Source: Planctomycetaceae bacterium
Lineage (GTDB): Bacteria; Planctomycetota; Planctomycetia; Planctomycetales; Planctomycetaceae
Direction: 5' to 3'
DNA length: 39,865 bases
NCBI GenBank assembly: GCA_021732845.1
Contig: JAKFUF010000082.1
Location: forward strand, 1-39,865
Shown: positions 32,401-39,865 of the stretch, piece after piece
Position numbering within the stretch: the first letter of the stretch is position 1
Layout: each line of letters opens with the position of its first letter
Made by a program: the position numbers and the translations under genes
The notes under the pieces: generated by a model
The model's input: only the letters and a program-made list of their open reading frames with translations
Databases searched by the model: none
What the model was told of the DNA's origin: nothing

Positions 32401-35400
32401 GCCTAGGCCGCATCCGGGATTCTGAACCGTACCTGTTCCAGCAGACACCCGCGCAGTCGGTGTATCTCACGGGCCGCAACATCGGCGATGAATACCGGTA
32501 CATCATCGACCGGAAGTATGCCACCAAGTATCCCGGCAACATGCTGGAGCGGCCCTCACTGCTCCTGAACCCGTGGGCCGTTCGCGAAACCGAAACCGGC
32601 GAGCAGCTCGCAGCGGGCGGCGATGACTTTGGAGCTGCCGGAAACATGCCGAAAAGTGAAGCCGCCGCACCCGCGCCGGCATCAGCGGAAGGTCAGGCAG
32701 CGGCAGGCAGCTTTGCCAGCGACTTCGATTTTCTCGCCGACGCCACGGCGGTGCTCGTGAATCTGGTGCCGGATGAGAACGGCATCATCGAATTTCCCCG
32801 GGCCGCGCTGGGGACGCACCAGCAGATTCATCTGGTCGCGGTCGACCCGTTGCACACCACCTACCGCAGCGTGGCTCTGCCCGAAGTGAAGCCCACGTTC
32901 CTCGACCAGCGGCTTCTGCTGTCGTTTGACCCAAAACTGCACTTCACGCAGCAGCGGCAGATTTCGATCGTTCCCAAAGGGCAGGTCTTCAAACTCCAGG
33001 ATGTGACCACCTCCAAGTTCCAGACCTTCGACAGCCTGGCCCGGGTCTATGGTCTGTATTCAACGCTGAGCCACGATCCGAAGCTTGTCGATTTCGCCTT
33101 CATCCTCAACTGGCCGAAGCTCAAGCCCGAGGAGAAGCGGGCGCTGTACTCCAAGCATGCGAGCCACGAGCTGAGTTTCTTCCTGTCCAAGAAGGATCCG
33201 GAGTTCTTCCAGTCGGCCATCAAACCGTACCTGGCCAACAAGAAGGACAAGACGTTCGTCGACCGGTTCCTGCTGGAAGAGGATCTTTCGGGATACCTGA
33301 AGCCGTGGCAGTACGAACAGCTCAACATCATGGAGCGGTGCCTCTTGGCCCAGCGGATTCAGGAGGAAAAGTCGCGCACCGTGCGGCATCTGGCCGACCT
33401 GCTGGCGGTGCTCCCACCCAACATCGAGAACTTCAACCGGCTGTTTGGCACTGCGGTACTGCGCAGCTCGCTGGAAGTGTCGGACCCGCTGGGTGTGAGA
33501 ATGATCATCACCAATGGGACGGCTGAGCCACGGATGGAGTTGAGCGACCGCTTTGGAGTACCTGCATCGGATGCAGAAGCCCCACCCGCGCCGATGTCGG
33601 CCCCCGCTGGGATGGCCGCGTCCGGCAAGCCGGCCGAGATGAAGGAACTGGCCAAGGCCAAAGCGAACATGAAGTTGCGCTCTGGCGTCGCCCGGCGAGC
33701 GGCCTCGGACAAGAAAATGGCCGAAAAAGACGCTGATGAAGTGAAGCCTGGGATTATCATCCAGGAGGAGACGGAAAGCCTGTTCGAGGATCTCGCCGAG
33801 AGCCGGCAGAAGATCCGGCAGCTTTACCGCAAGCTCGACAAGACGTGGGAATGGGCCGAAAACAACTATCACCATTTGACCATCGACCAGCAGACGGGTG
33901 CGTTGGTTTCCATCAATGCCTTCTGGAGTGACTACGCGAAGCACGAAGCCGGCCAGCCGTTCCTCTCCCGCAATCTGGCGGAGGCGGCGCGGAACTTCCC
34001 CGAGATGCTGTTCGCCCTGGCGGTTCTCGACCTGCCGTTCGAATCGCCCAAGCACGAGAGCAAGTTCGATGGCAACGCCATGACGCTCACGTCTGGCGGG
34101 CCAATCGTGGTGTTTCACGAAGAAATCAAACCAGCCGCCGCACCGAACGCCGCTGGCGACGGAGCCGCCAAGGTGCTCGTGAGCCAGAACTTCTTCCGCT
34201 ACGGCGACCGCCAGCGCGTGGAGAATGGCGAGACCGTCGACAAATTTGTCAGCGAAGAATTCCTGACGCATGTCGTCTATGGCTGCCAGGTGGTGATCAC
34301 CAACCCCACCTCGACGCGGCAGAAACTCAACGTCCTGACCCAGATCCCCCGTGGCTCAATCGCCGTGCTGAACGGCCAGCCCACCAAGACCCAGCACCTC
34401 GACCTCGAACCCTACCACACTCAAACACTTGAGTTTTACTTCTACTTCCCCGCCGTGGGGCAGTTCACACACTTCCCCGTGCATGTGGCCCGCAATGAAA
34501 CGCTGATTTCAGCGGCGGCCCCGCTAACGTTCAACGTCGTCGACAAACCCACCAAGCTCGACACCGAATCGTGGGACTACGTTTCGCAGTTCGGAACGAC
34601 GGACGAGGTTCTGACCTATCTCGACAAGCACAACCTGCAGGAATTGAATCTCGACAAGATCGCCTGGCGGATGCATGACGCAAAGGTCTTTGAAGCCGTG
34701 ACCGCAAAGCTGGCGCTGCGGCATATGTACCAACATACGCTGTGGTCGTACGCGCTGCTTCACAACGTCGTGCCTGCCGGCCGCGAATTCCTGCAACACG
34801 TGGACGCGGTAATTGCCGATTGTGGGGGCCGGCTGAACAGCCCGCTGCTCTCGATCGATCCCGTGGCCCGGCGGACCTTCGAATTCCTCGAATACAAGCC
34901 TCTGGTCAATGCCCGCGTGCATTCTCTCGGCCGCCGCCGCCAACTGGTCAACGACCGCCTGCATGGGCAGTATCACCGCTTCCTCAAGGAACTGGCCTAT
35001 GCCCCGAGGCTCAGCGCCGATGACCTGCTGGGTGTGACCTACTACCTGCTGCTGCAGGACCGCGTGGAAGAATCCCTGGCAATGTTCGGGCAGGTCAAGG
35101 CGGAAAGTGTCGGAACCAAACTTCAGTACGACTACTGCGCCGCCTATCTGAGCTTCTTCACGGGCGACTACGGTCAGGCACGGACGATCGCGCAAAAGCA
35201 TGCCAACGATCCAGTGGATCGCTGGAAGAACACCTTCGCCACGATCGTGGCTCAATTGGATGAGGCGGAGGGCGCGGCGTCCAAAACCATCGACGGCGAA
35301 GACCGCAACCAGCAGCAGGCGGCCCTGGCGGCCACAGAGCCAAACTTCGACTTCACCGTCGATGCCCAGCAGATCAATCTCAACTTCCAGAACCTGACCA

Positions 35401-35912
35401 CGGCCCGCGTGAACTTCTACGAAATGGATGTCGAACTGTTGTTCAGCCGCAACCCGTTCGTGCAACAGTTCAGCGGCCAGTTTGGTTCAATCCGTCCCAA
35501 CCATTCCGTGGAAGTCACCCTGCCCAAGGACAAGCCCACCACAACGGTGGCCCTGCCGGCGGCACTCCGCAACCGCAACGTGCTGGTGGAAATCACCGCG
35601 GGCGGGCAGACCAAGTCCCAGGCGTTCTATTCCCACTCACTGCTGGTGCAGGTGATCGAAAACTATGGGCAGGTAAAGGTCACGCAGCAGCAGACCGGCA
35701 AACCAGTGTCCAAGGCCTACGTCAAGGTCTACGCGCAGTTGGGTGACGGCCAGGTGAAGTTCTACAAGGATGGCTACACCGACCTCCGCGGCCGCTTTGA
35801 CTATGCCTCGCTGAACACCAACGAACTGGAGGCCGCCGCCAAGTTTTCGATCCTCATCCTCAGCGATGATCACGGAGCCCTGGTGCGGGAGGCAACGCCA
35901 CCGAAACGCTGA
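29415..35912 (+). CDS. Giant exported protein of unknown function (2165 residues)
   Basis: The ATG at 29415 is chosen because GGAG lies eight bases upstream and it opens a signal peptide (MRRFFLMGAILMAFARIAAA). I do not recognise a named family. Visible parts: a helical, TPR-like N-terminal region (about 25-420); several beta-sandwich-like segments (about 420-1060 and 1100-1250); two low-complexity Ala/Pro/Lys linkers (about 1080-1100 and 1382-1444); a charged helical part; another TPR-like helical region (about 1855-1950); and a C-terminal beta domain ending with KVYAQLGDGQVKFYKDGYTD then LRGRFDY. The build, with many beta domains in one exported chain, recalls alpha-2-macroglobulin-like proteins, but no thioester motif (CGEQ) is present. 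There is no membrane anchor. It stands alone, divergent from two multiheme cytochromes. Confidence 0.85.
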   Translation: MRRFFLMGAILMAFARIAAAREIEFVEDFALAADRAVALRQLIPGTEDFYYYHSLHYLNTEQFDKVAEFQAPWVQRHGETQRVWEIRTRSALLTYDKNPAATLEYLRRRFNIHFPHQKEELNAEPNFPTSLDAALISRQQFIDRANTNADSLDGYEDSALDWLTKLNLNANQRRSLLSRLSRPDYETLTKLVLDDLAYQNSGGFGSHGIHRQLLLSQMEALLKAQPDLLNQQGFVVPYLIKLQPGADENWRQDPALLQAWLERLEAFAARLNAAHNSLKTHVLYHRLVLDRQRGVFNKARFLAYLQLPRHVHYASKAVMESAAYREFPSDLNANYEGATLLSPIGNDEPLVRSYLQQFFLEATTTKEFEPFINDVYLRHLFAETKIVNGLGDPEQWASLLPPELYQQLKQRVDIDFAFTNASEFGAAAPVSLDLDVKNVSTLIVKVFEINTKNYYRDQKREVDTDINLDGLVPNFEQTFNYTEPPLRRVRRHFDFPQLNKAGVYIVDFIGNGRSSRALIRKGRLRHLVRTTPAGQAFTILDENNQQVKNASLWLAGHDYAAGDNGQILVPFSANPGRQPIVISMPLPQERVAGAAKPPASFSVLDYFQQEAENYGITAGFYVDREALLKRRTAEVIVRPGLLLNGTLVSLKLLEDVKLTIASVDLDGTPSSQEIADFPVFEDRESVHEFLVPQRLASLTFTLTATVKKLSAGGQKVTFAAADTFTLNDIDKTEKVEDLFLLKSAAGYFVELRGKTGEPRASRPVVFNFKHRDFRAPVGAVLKTNPAGRIALGDLRDISSLSVTGPEATTHTWVLLEDRHTYSQLLHGSGQPLALPVANELNQPPTHPTGQPLVLPFLPRVPAAKMDLREELSLLELRGDVNVSDRFKHLRVQDGLLVIEKLPAGDYDLLLKSTGTRIRVRITSGQQIGRYVVGSKRQLETKVLPALQIGSAVVVEGQNAEKKPTEMLRVSLKNVSKLTRLHVFATRFVPEYDPFGRLGRIRDSEPYLFQQTPAQSVYLTGRNIGDEYRYIIDRKYATKYPGNMLERPSLLLNPWAVRETETGEQLAAGGDDFGAAGNMPKSEAAAPAPASAEGQAAAGSFASDFDFLADATAVLVNLVPDENGIIEFPRAALGTHQQIHLVAVDPLHTTYRSVALPEVKPTFLDQRLLLSFDPKLHFTQQRQISIVPKGQVFKLQDVTTSKFQTFDSLARVYGLYSTLSHDPKLVDFAFILNWPKLKPEEKRALYSKHASHELSFFLSKKDPEFFQSAIKPYLANKKDKTFVDRFLLEEDLSGYLKPWQYEQLNIMERCLLAQRIQEEKSRTVRHLADLLAVLPPNIENFNRLFGTAVLRSSLEVSDPLGVRMIITNGTAEPRMELSDRFGVPASDAEAPPAPMSAPAGMAASGKPAEMKELAKAKANMKLRSGVARRAASDKKMAEKDADEVKPGIIIQEETESLFEDLAESRQKIRQLYRKLDKTWEWAENNYHHLTIDQQTGALVSINAFWSDYAKHEAGQPFLSRNLAEAARNFPEMLFALAVLDLPFESPKHESKFDGNAMTLTSGGPIVVFHEEIKPAAAPNAAGDGAAKVLVSQNFFRYGDRQRVENGETVDKFVSEEFLTHVVYGCQVVITNPTSTRQKLNVLTQIPRGSIAVLNGQPTKTQHLDLEPYHTQTLEFYFYFPAVGQFTHFPVHVARNETLISAAAPLTFNVVDKPTKLDTESWDYVSQFGTTDEVLTYLDKHNLQELNLDKIAWRMHDAKVFEAVTAKLALRHMYQHTLWSYALLHNVVPAGREFLQHVDAVIADCGGRLNSPLLSIDPVARRTFEFLEYKPLVNARVHSLGRRRQLVNDRLHGQYHRFLKELAYAPRLSADDLLGVTYYLLLQDRVEESLAMFGQVKAESVGTKLQYDYCAAYLSFFTGDYGQARTIAQKHANDPVDRWKNTFATIVAQLDEAEGAASKTIDGEDRNQQQAALAATEPNFDFTVDAQQINLNFQNLTTARVNFYEMDVELLFSRNPFVQQFSGQFGSIRPNHSVEVTLPKDKPTTTVALPAALRNRNVLVEITAGGQTKSQAFYSHSLLVQVIENYGQVKVTQQQTGKPVSKAYVKVYAQLGDGQVKFYKDGYTDLRGRFDYASLNTNELEAAAKFSILILSDDHGALVREATPPKR

Positions 35913-35922
35913 CGTCCAGAGG

Positions 35923-36133
35923 TAAGGACCGCAGCAAGAATAACTGTCGATTTTTGACGAGCCGCACAGCCAATGAGCCGGAGGGCCTTAGCCGGCCTTA
36001 GCCCCCGGTTGGAGGATGATCGGAAGACGCCAGCGCCACGAACCGGACGCTAACGCGTGCCGGCTGATGAATCTGCCCTCAATCGGCGTCCATCCCAAGC
36101 AACTTCACCATGTTATTGTTGCCGCGATCCTAA
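35923..36133. repeat. MITE-like dispersed repeat, copy 2
   Basis: The copy begins 10 bases after the giant gene's stop. Its left end TAAGGACCGCAGCAAGAATAAC and right end (opposite strand TTAGGATCGCGGCAACAATAAC) are inverted repeats of about 22 bases with few mismatches. The core 36040-36069 is identical to 13456-13485. It is about 40 bases longer than copy 1, with an insertion around 35980-36035 that contains GGCCTTAGCC twice in part. No coding capacity. Confidence 0.72.
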
Positions 36134-36531
36134 GCGACCACGGATGCTGGTGCGAACGTCGCGTTGTATCCAGCAGACAGTTTAAGCGGACCACGAATGA
36201 CACGAGTCCAACGAATGAGACGAATGACAACGAGCAGGATTCCATCGCCCGCCAAGCCATGCCGGTGGACGATTCGTGAAAATTCGTGGTTAAATTTCTG
36301 ACCATGCCATTCATGCACCGCTTTGCCGGACCATCCGACTTGACCAACCCTCCATTCGTTGTCACTGGTCGCGTTTGCTGTTGGATATCAACCGGGGCAG
36401 TTGTGTCGCTGCGATCCTAAGCCGGTGTTGATCGCCGTGGTGGCAAGCCGATCGGCGGGCAGATACGATCGGCACCGCTCTCTCTGAGCCCACTTGCCAT
36501 CTCAAACCCAGTCTGTGCGTGGAAGACCAAC
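36134..36531. other. Intergenic region with a third repeat end
   Basis: About 400 bases precede the SMP-30-like gene. A further MITE-like right end lies at 36400-36420 (opposite strand TTAGGATCGCAGCGACACAA), without a matching left end close by. Degenerate GAATGA-type repeats occur at 36195-36235. No gene is supported. Confidence 0.5.
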
Positions 36532-37587
36532 ATGGCCGAGATCACTCGTCGGGAACTGCTGCAGCGCGCCGGAGTGCTTGTTGGGGGTGCGGCGGTCGGT
36601 TCAGCGATCCTGGGCTCGACTTTGCAGGCAGGACCGCTCGCGTATGACCAGCTCGCGCAGTCCGACTGGCTTTCGCCGCTGGAAGTGATGACTCGTGTTC
36701 CCACCGAAAAATTCTTCACCGAAGGGCCGGCGGCGGATGGTTCGGGAAAACTGTACTTCACGAACCTGCCCACTCCAGCCACGGCGCAGATCCTGCGATG
36801 GGACACCCAGTCCAAAAAACTGGAGGTGTTTCGCGAACCGACCAATGCCGCGAATGGTCTGTTGTTTGACCCGCAGGGCCGGCTGTTGACCTGTGAGGGT
36901 GGGCTGAACGAGGATGGCCGTGTGACACGGACGGATGTTTCGACCGGCAAAATCACGGTGCTGGCCGACGCGTACATGGGGCACCCGCTGGGCGCGCCGA
37001 ATGATCTGACACTGGACTCGCGCGGCCGGATCTTTTTCACGTCGCGGCTGGCCAATACCGATCTGGCACGGGGCAATGTCAACGCTGTCTACCGGATCGA
37101 TCCCGATGGCACGCTGACCCGCGTGCTGGCGGCACCCGAGATCGACATGCCCAACGGAATTGTCACGACGGCCGACGACAAGACGCTGTATCTCGTGGAA
37201 TCGGATGGCCGTGAAAACCGCTCACGCTGCATTCGCGCCTACGATCTGAAGGAAGATGGAACACTGGCGAACGGCCGCGTGCTGATCACGTTTTATCCCG
37301 GCCGGTCGGGCGACGGGATGTGCGTCGACGCCTCGGGCAATCTGTACATCGCCGCCGGCCTGCACAACCTGCGGGCCACGAAGGAGACCCTGGACACCAA
37401 GCCCGGCATCCATGTCGTGTCACCGCAGGGCAAACTGCTGGCCTACGTGCCGACTCCGGAAGACACGATCACCAACTGCACTTTCGGAGGCGACGACCTG
37501 CGTACGCTGTATGTCACCTCCGGCCCGTGGCTCCTCAGCGGCCGCACGCGGATCCCCGGCAAGCCGGCGTACCGCATTGGGAAGTAA
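36532..37587 (+). CDS. Tat-exported SMP-30/gluconolactonase-like protein
   Basis: The 351-residue protein starts MAEITRRELLQRAGVLVGGA, a twin-arginine signal (T-R-R-E-L-L), with GGAAG seven bases before the ATG. The mature chain is a six-bladed propeller of the SMP-30/gluconolactonase/LRE-like class: FTEGPAADGSGKLYFTN (with the metal-ligand Glu), NGLLFDPQGRLLTCEGG, GAPNDLTLDSRGRIFFT (with the conserved Asn) and GDGMCVDASGNLYIA (with the conserved Asp). These Glu/Asn/Asp residues bind the divalent metal of lactonases, so hydrolysis of a sugar lactone is plausible; Tat export suits a folded metalloenzyme. It converges with the next gene, 42 bases apart. Confidence 0.9.
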   Translation: MAEITRRELLQRAGVLVGGAAVGSAILGSTLQAGPLAYDQLAQSDWLSPLEVMTRVPTEKFFTEGPAADGSGKLYFTNLPTPATAQILRWDTQSKKLEVFREPTNAANGLLFDPQGRLLTCEGGLNEDGRVTRTDVSTGKITVLADAYMGHPLGAPNDLTLDSRGRIFFTSRLANTDLARGNVNAVYRIDPDGTLTRVLAAPEIDMPNGIVTTADDKTLYLVESDGRENRSRCIRAYDLKEDGTLANGRVLITFYPGRSGDGMCVDASGNLYIAAGLHNLRATKETLDTKPGIHVVSPQGKLLAYVPTPEDTITNCTFGGDDLRTLYVTSGPWLLSGRTRIPGKPAYRIGK

Positions 37588-37629
37588 GACACACCCATGA
37601 ACTGGGGAACGCCCTTGATCCACCGGTGA

Positions 37630-39726
37630 TCACATCGCGTCCTTGAAACGGATCGCGCTGAATCCAAACTTGGAGCCTGGACGGGCTTGCAGCATGATTC
37701 CGAGGGAACTGGGAACATCGTCGAACACCTTGACCTCCCAGAACTCGCCAGGGGCGGGCTCGACCTGCTCGATTGTCCGACGCGATCTGATGCGGAATTT
37801 CGGAGATCTGGTCGAAATGTGAGCCGAAAGCGGATCACGATAAATGGTGCGCTTGAGGCGTTCGCCCCAGATCTCGTTGTTCGCGTTGATGAACAGAACC
37901 GGGTCGCGGGCACCCTGGGCGTGAAGGGTCAACTCCAGCCGGTAATTGTAAGAGTCGAACAGTTCCAGGCGGCCCTCAATGTCTGCCTCCCGCGTCCCGA
38001 TCGGCAGGAGGACAGTCGTCTCGACTGAGATGAATGGATCCTCGTCCTTCGTGGCGGCAGGCAGTTCCCAGACAAGCAGATCACCCTGAACTGACCAGTG
38101 CGGACTGGATTTGAGCGGCAGCCTTCCCTTGGGGCCAAATTCCACGCAGGTTTCCCAGAACTGCTGAGGAGAGATCTCAAGCTCGCCCGTGGACTCGAAC
38201 GTCCTTGCCAATGCCAAGGCGGGCCGCAGACGGAGCACCTCGGCCTTTTCTTCGTGCGAACTGACATTCATGGCGGTGTTTTCAAAGGCGTCCAAGGCCC
38301 GTTCCGCCACGGACGGCCGGGCTTCCACCAGTGCCACGCGGGCCCTTGCCAGGAGAGTGGATTTGCCGTCGGTGCGGTGGGCGTTGATCAGATCCCGGAA
38401 GTAGGCGTAACGCGACTCGCTGGCGAGACCCTTCCCGGCGAGCAATGCAGCGCGCTCCGCCGGCGCCATCGCTTCCAGCCAGTCCAATATGGGAATCATT
38501 TCGTCGAAATGACCTCCCTTAATCCCCGCGGAAAACAGCGTGAGGCGGGCCGCGTCGCGCTGGGTGCCGTGGGGCTGAAGCTCCGCGGCGGCCGCGAAGT
38601 CCTGCATCAGTTTCCACAGTTCCGAGTCCCTCCAGGCGGACCAGGAGGTGCCCGCACCGCCACCGTCGGCCGCCTCCTCAAACAGTGCCTCCATTCCGAC
38701 ATGTGGAATCCCTGCCTGCCACTGTCCGGTCGCCAGACATTCTCGAGCGAAGGCCAGCCGCGTCGTCCGGTCACCTCCCCAGCGTTTCTTGATGGCATGG
38801 CACATCTGGCTGTAGGCAGTCGCGTTGTTCGGAACGATCCTGCTGGCGGCACGCATGTGGTCCAACAAGACCCCGTGGCTCACACCGGCCACCATGTGGA
38901 CCTGGATCAACCCGCAATGCGCTTCCCAAGCCTGTGGATCGCGAGCCGCGAGCTGCAGAGTTCGGTTGGCGCGATCGATGCGTTCCGCAAACAATTTTGC
39001 CCCTTCCGGCGTCACCTCGGACGCCCAGCCGTTCCCCCGCGCTTTCCACGCCCAGTCGGTCAAAAACTGGCCCCTCCAGGTCAGCCCGATGGCCGTGGGA
39101 TCGTCCTTGTTCCATTGGATCAGGAGTTGTTCAACGAGCGGCGTCTTGTCCATGCGCGCCGCCATGTTGCACAGCGCCAGGTAGAAGCGCGGATGCTGCC
39201 GCGCCATCGGAACCAACTCCAGCAGTTCCGCCAGCCTGTAATTGTCAGCCCCAATGGGGTCACCAAGGCCGGAATGGTGCAGCGAGAACAACCACGGTTT
39301 TTTACCCGGCGGGCCGAACGTGCCTGCTGACTGGAAGATGTCTGAGGCGGCCAGGCATTTCAGTTCTTCCAAAAGCATGATGTCGGCTTTGACAGCATGT
39401 GACTCAAGTGCCGACTGGAACTTCCGCAGCAGTTCCTCGCTCCCCAAGCTTGACGAAGCCAGAAGCATCTCTTCTGCCGCGGTCAGCGTGATTCCCAGGT
39501 GTGTGAAAACATCGCGTGCCAGCAGAGTCGGCAGCCGGCGGGCCTCGGCGGCGGGCACGCGGTGGACAAATTTTGCGGGCCTGCCACCAGGCAGACTCGA
39601 CTTGAATTCCGCCGTGAGAACGAGGTCGGTCCCCTCTTCGATGAGGGACGAACGCACCCACTGCCGCGCGCCGGTCATCGACTTCAACACACTGAAGTGT
39701 TCGTCATCGATCTTCCAACCGGGCAT
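37630..39726 (-). CDS. Unrecognised helical-repeat protein (DUF4034-like middle)
   Basis: The protein has 698 residues. An in-frame TGA lies 18 bases before the ATG at 39724-39726, so this is the first available start; no ribosome binding site or signal peptide is visible. Residues about 90-480 are helical and TPR-like; GQFLTDWAWKARGNGWASEV followed by a helix, then DPQAWEAHCGLIQVHMVAGV resembles the DUF4034 pattern as I remember it. The last 200 residues are beta-rich (WSVQGDLLVWELP; SIETTVLLP-like, then LELFDSYNYRLELTLHAQGA), perhaps a carbohydrate-binding-like sandwich. Without a signal it may be cytoplasmic, or it may be a fragment missing an exported or enzymatic N-terminus. Function unknown. 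Confidence 0.7.
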   Translation of the reverse strand: MPGWKIDDEHFSVLKSMTGARQWVRSSLIEEGTDLVLTAEFKSSLPGGRPAKFVHRVPAAEARRLPTLLARDVFTHLGITLTAAEEMLLASSSLGSEELLRKFQSALESHAVKADIMLLEELKCLAASDIFQSAGTFGPPGKKPWLFSLHHSGLGDPIGADNYRLAELLELVPMARQHPRFYLALCNMAARMDKTPLVEQLLIQWNKDDPTAIGLTWRGQFLTDWAWKARGNGWASEVTPEGAKLFAERIDRANRTLQLAARDPQAWEAHCGLIQVHMVAGVSHGVLLDHMRAASRIVPNNATAYSQMCHAIKKRWGGDRTTRLAFARECLATGQWQAGIPHVGMEALFEEAADGGGAGTSWSAWRDSELWKLMQDFAAAAELQPHGTQRDAARLTLFSAGIKGGHFDEMIPILDWLEAMAPAERAALLAGKGLASESRYAYFRDLINAHRTDGKSTLLARARVALVEARPSVAERALDAFENTAMNVSSHEEKAEVLRLRPALALARTFESTGELEISPQQFWETCVEFGPKGRLPLKSSPHWSVQGDLLVWELPAATKDEDPFISVETTVLLPIGTREADIEGRLELFDSYNYRLELTLHAQGARDPVLFINANNEIWGERLKRTIYRDPLSAHISTRSPKFRIRSRRTIEQVEPAPGEFWEVKVFDDVPSSLGIMLQARPGSKFGFSAIRFKDAM

Positions 39727-39775
39727 GTCAAGAATACAGGTTCATCCGGCAATTGCGCGCTTGGGGTGGAAAAGA

Positions 39776-39840
39776 TGTGGACATGCGGTTTTGCTCTGTG
39801 TGGATAGAAATTGTCAGATCAGGGGGCCGTCATGTCCACA
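39776..39840. repeat. Perfect 10-base inverted repeat upstream of the helical-repeat gene
   Basis: TGTGGACATG (39776-39785) and CATGTCCACA (39831-39840) are exact reverse complements 45 bases apart. They lie 50-114 bases upstream of the minus-strand gene start, where a promoter would be, and could be paired operator half-sites. No regulator is visible. Confidence 0.45.
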
Positions 39841-39865
39841 AGTTTGTTGTATCACGCGTTCGGGG

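Noticed and set aside
29415-35912. Alpha-2-macroglobulin assignment for the giant protein
   Set aside because: The layout is similar, but there is no CGEQ thioester motif and I could not match specific domains, so I leave it unassigned.
36016-36279. Short open frame downstream of the giant gene
   Set aside because: It lies inside and beyond the MITE-like repeat and encodes nothing recognisable.

Overview
The window looks like chromosomal DNA of a planctomycete (Planctomycetota). The evidence is two DUF1559 proteins with prepilin-type N-termini, several very large exported proteins, WD40/caspase-like, PQQ, NHL and HEAT repeat proteins, a mostly high-GC composition and many genes with weak Shine-Dalgarno sites. 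I cannot name a genus. I saw no rRNA, tRNA, CRISPR array, prophage or transposase gene.

Layout: a partial DUF1559 gene (1-490, minus) and a 1749-residue WD40 protein ending in a degenerate caspase-like domain (680-5929, minus). Next is a plus-strand group: a Cys-rich NHL-type beta-propeller (6182-7564), a PhnD-like substrate-binding protein (7626-8501) and a PQQ-type propeller with no start codon of its own (8498-9691). The last two are joined by an in-frame A AAA AAG heptamer followed by a stop codon, so one 688-residue fusion made by -1 frameshifting or slippage is the best reading. A tandem rhodanese and a PiT/CysP-like permease follow (10057-11934), convergent with an arsC-arsI pair (11969-12934, minus).

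The middle holds a DUF1559/small lipoprotein pair with a strong terminator (13648-15276), a HEAT-repeat lipoprotein (15583-18123, minus), a pilMNOP-like operon (18436-21332), a DUF885 metallopeptidase-like protein (21435-23213) and a lipoprotein built of about five repeated units (23246-25102, minus).

The right third holds two tandem pentaheme cytochromes c (25379-28754, minus) with a terminator whose base pairing is complete only in their transcript. Divergent from them is an unrecognised exported 2165-residue protein (29415-35912). After it come a MITE-like repeat, a Tat-exported SMP-30/gluconolactonase-like protein (36532-37587) and an unrecognised helical-repeat protein (37630-39726, minus). 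The MITE-like repeat is present twice (13382-13551 and 35923-36133), with terminal inverted repeats and an identical 30-base core.

The most unusual item is the PhnD/PQQ frameshift junction with its NHL partner. Everything here comes from reading the sequence and from family knowledge; no database search was run.
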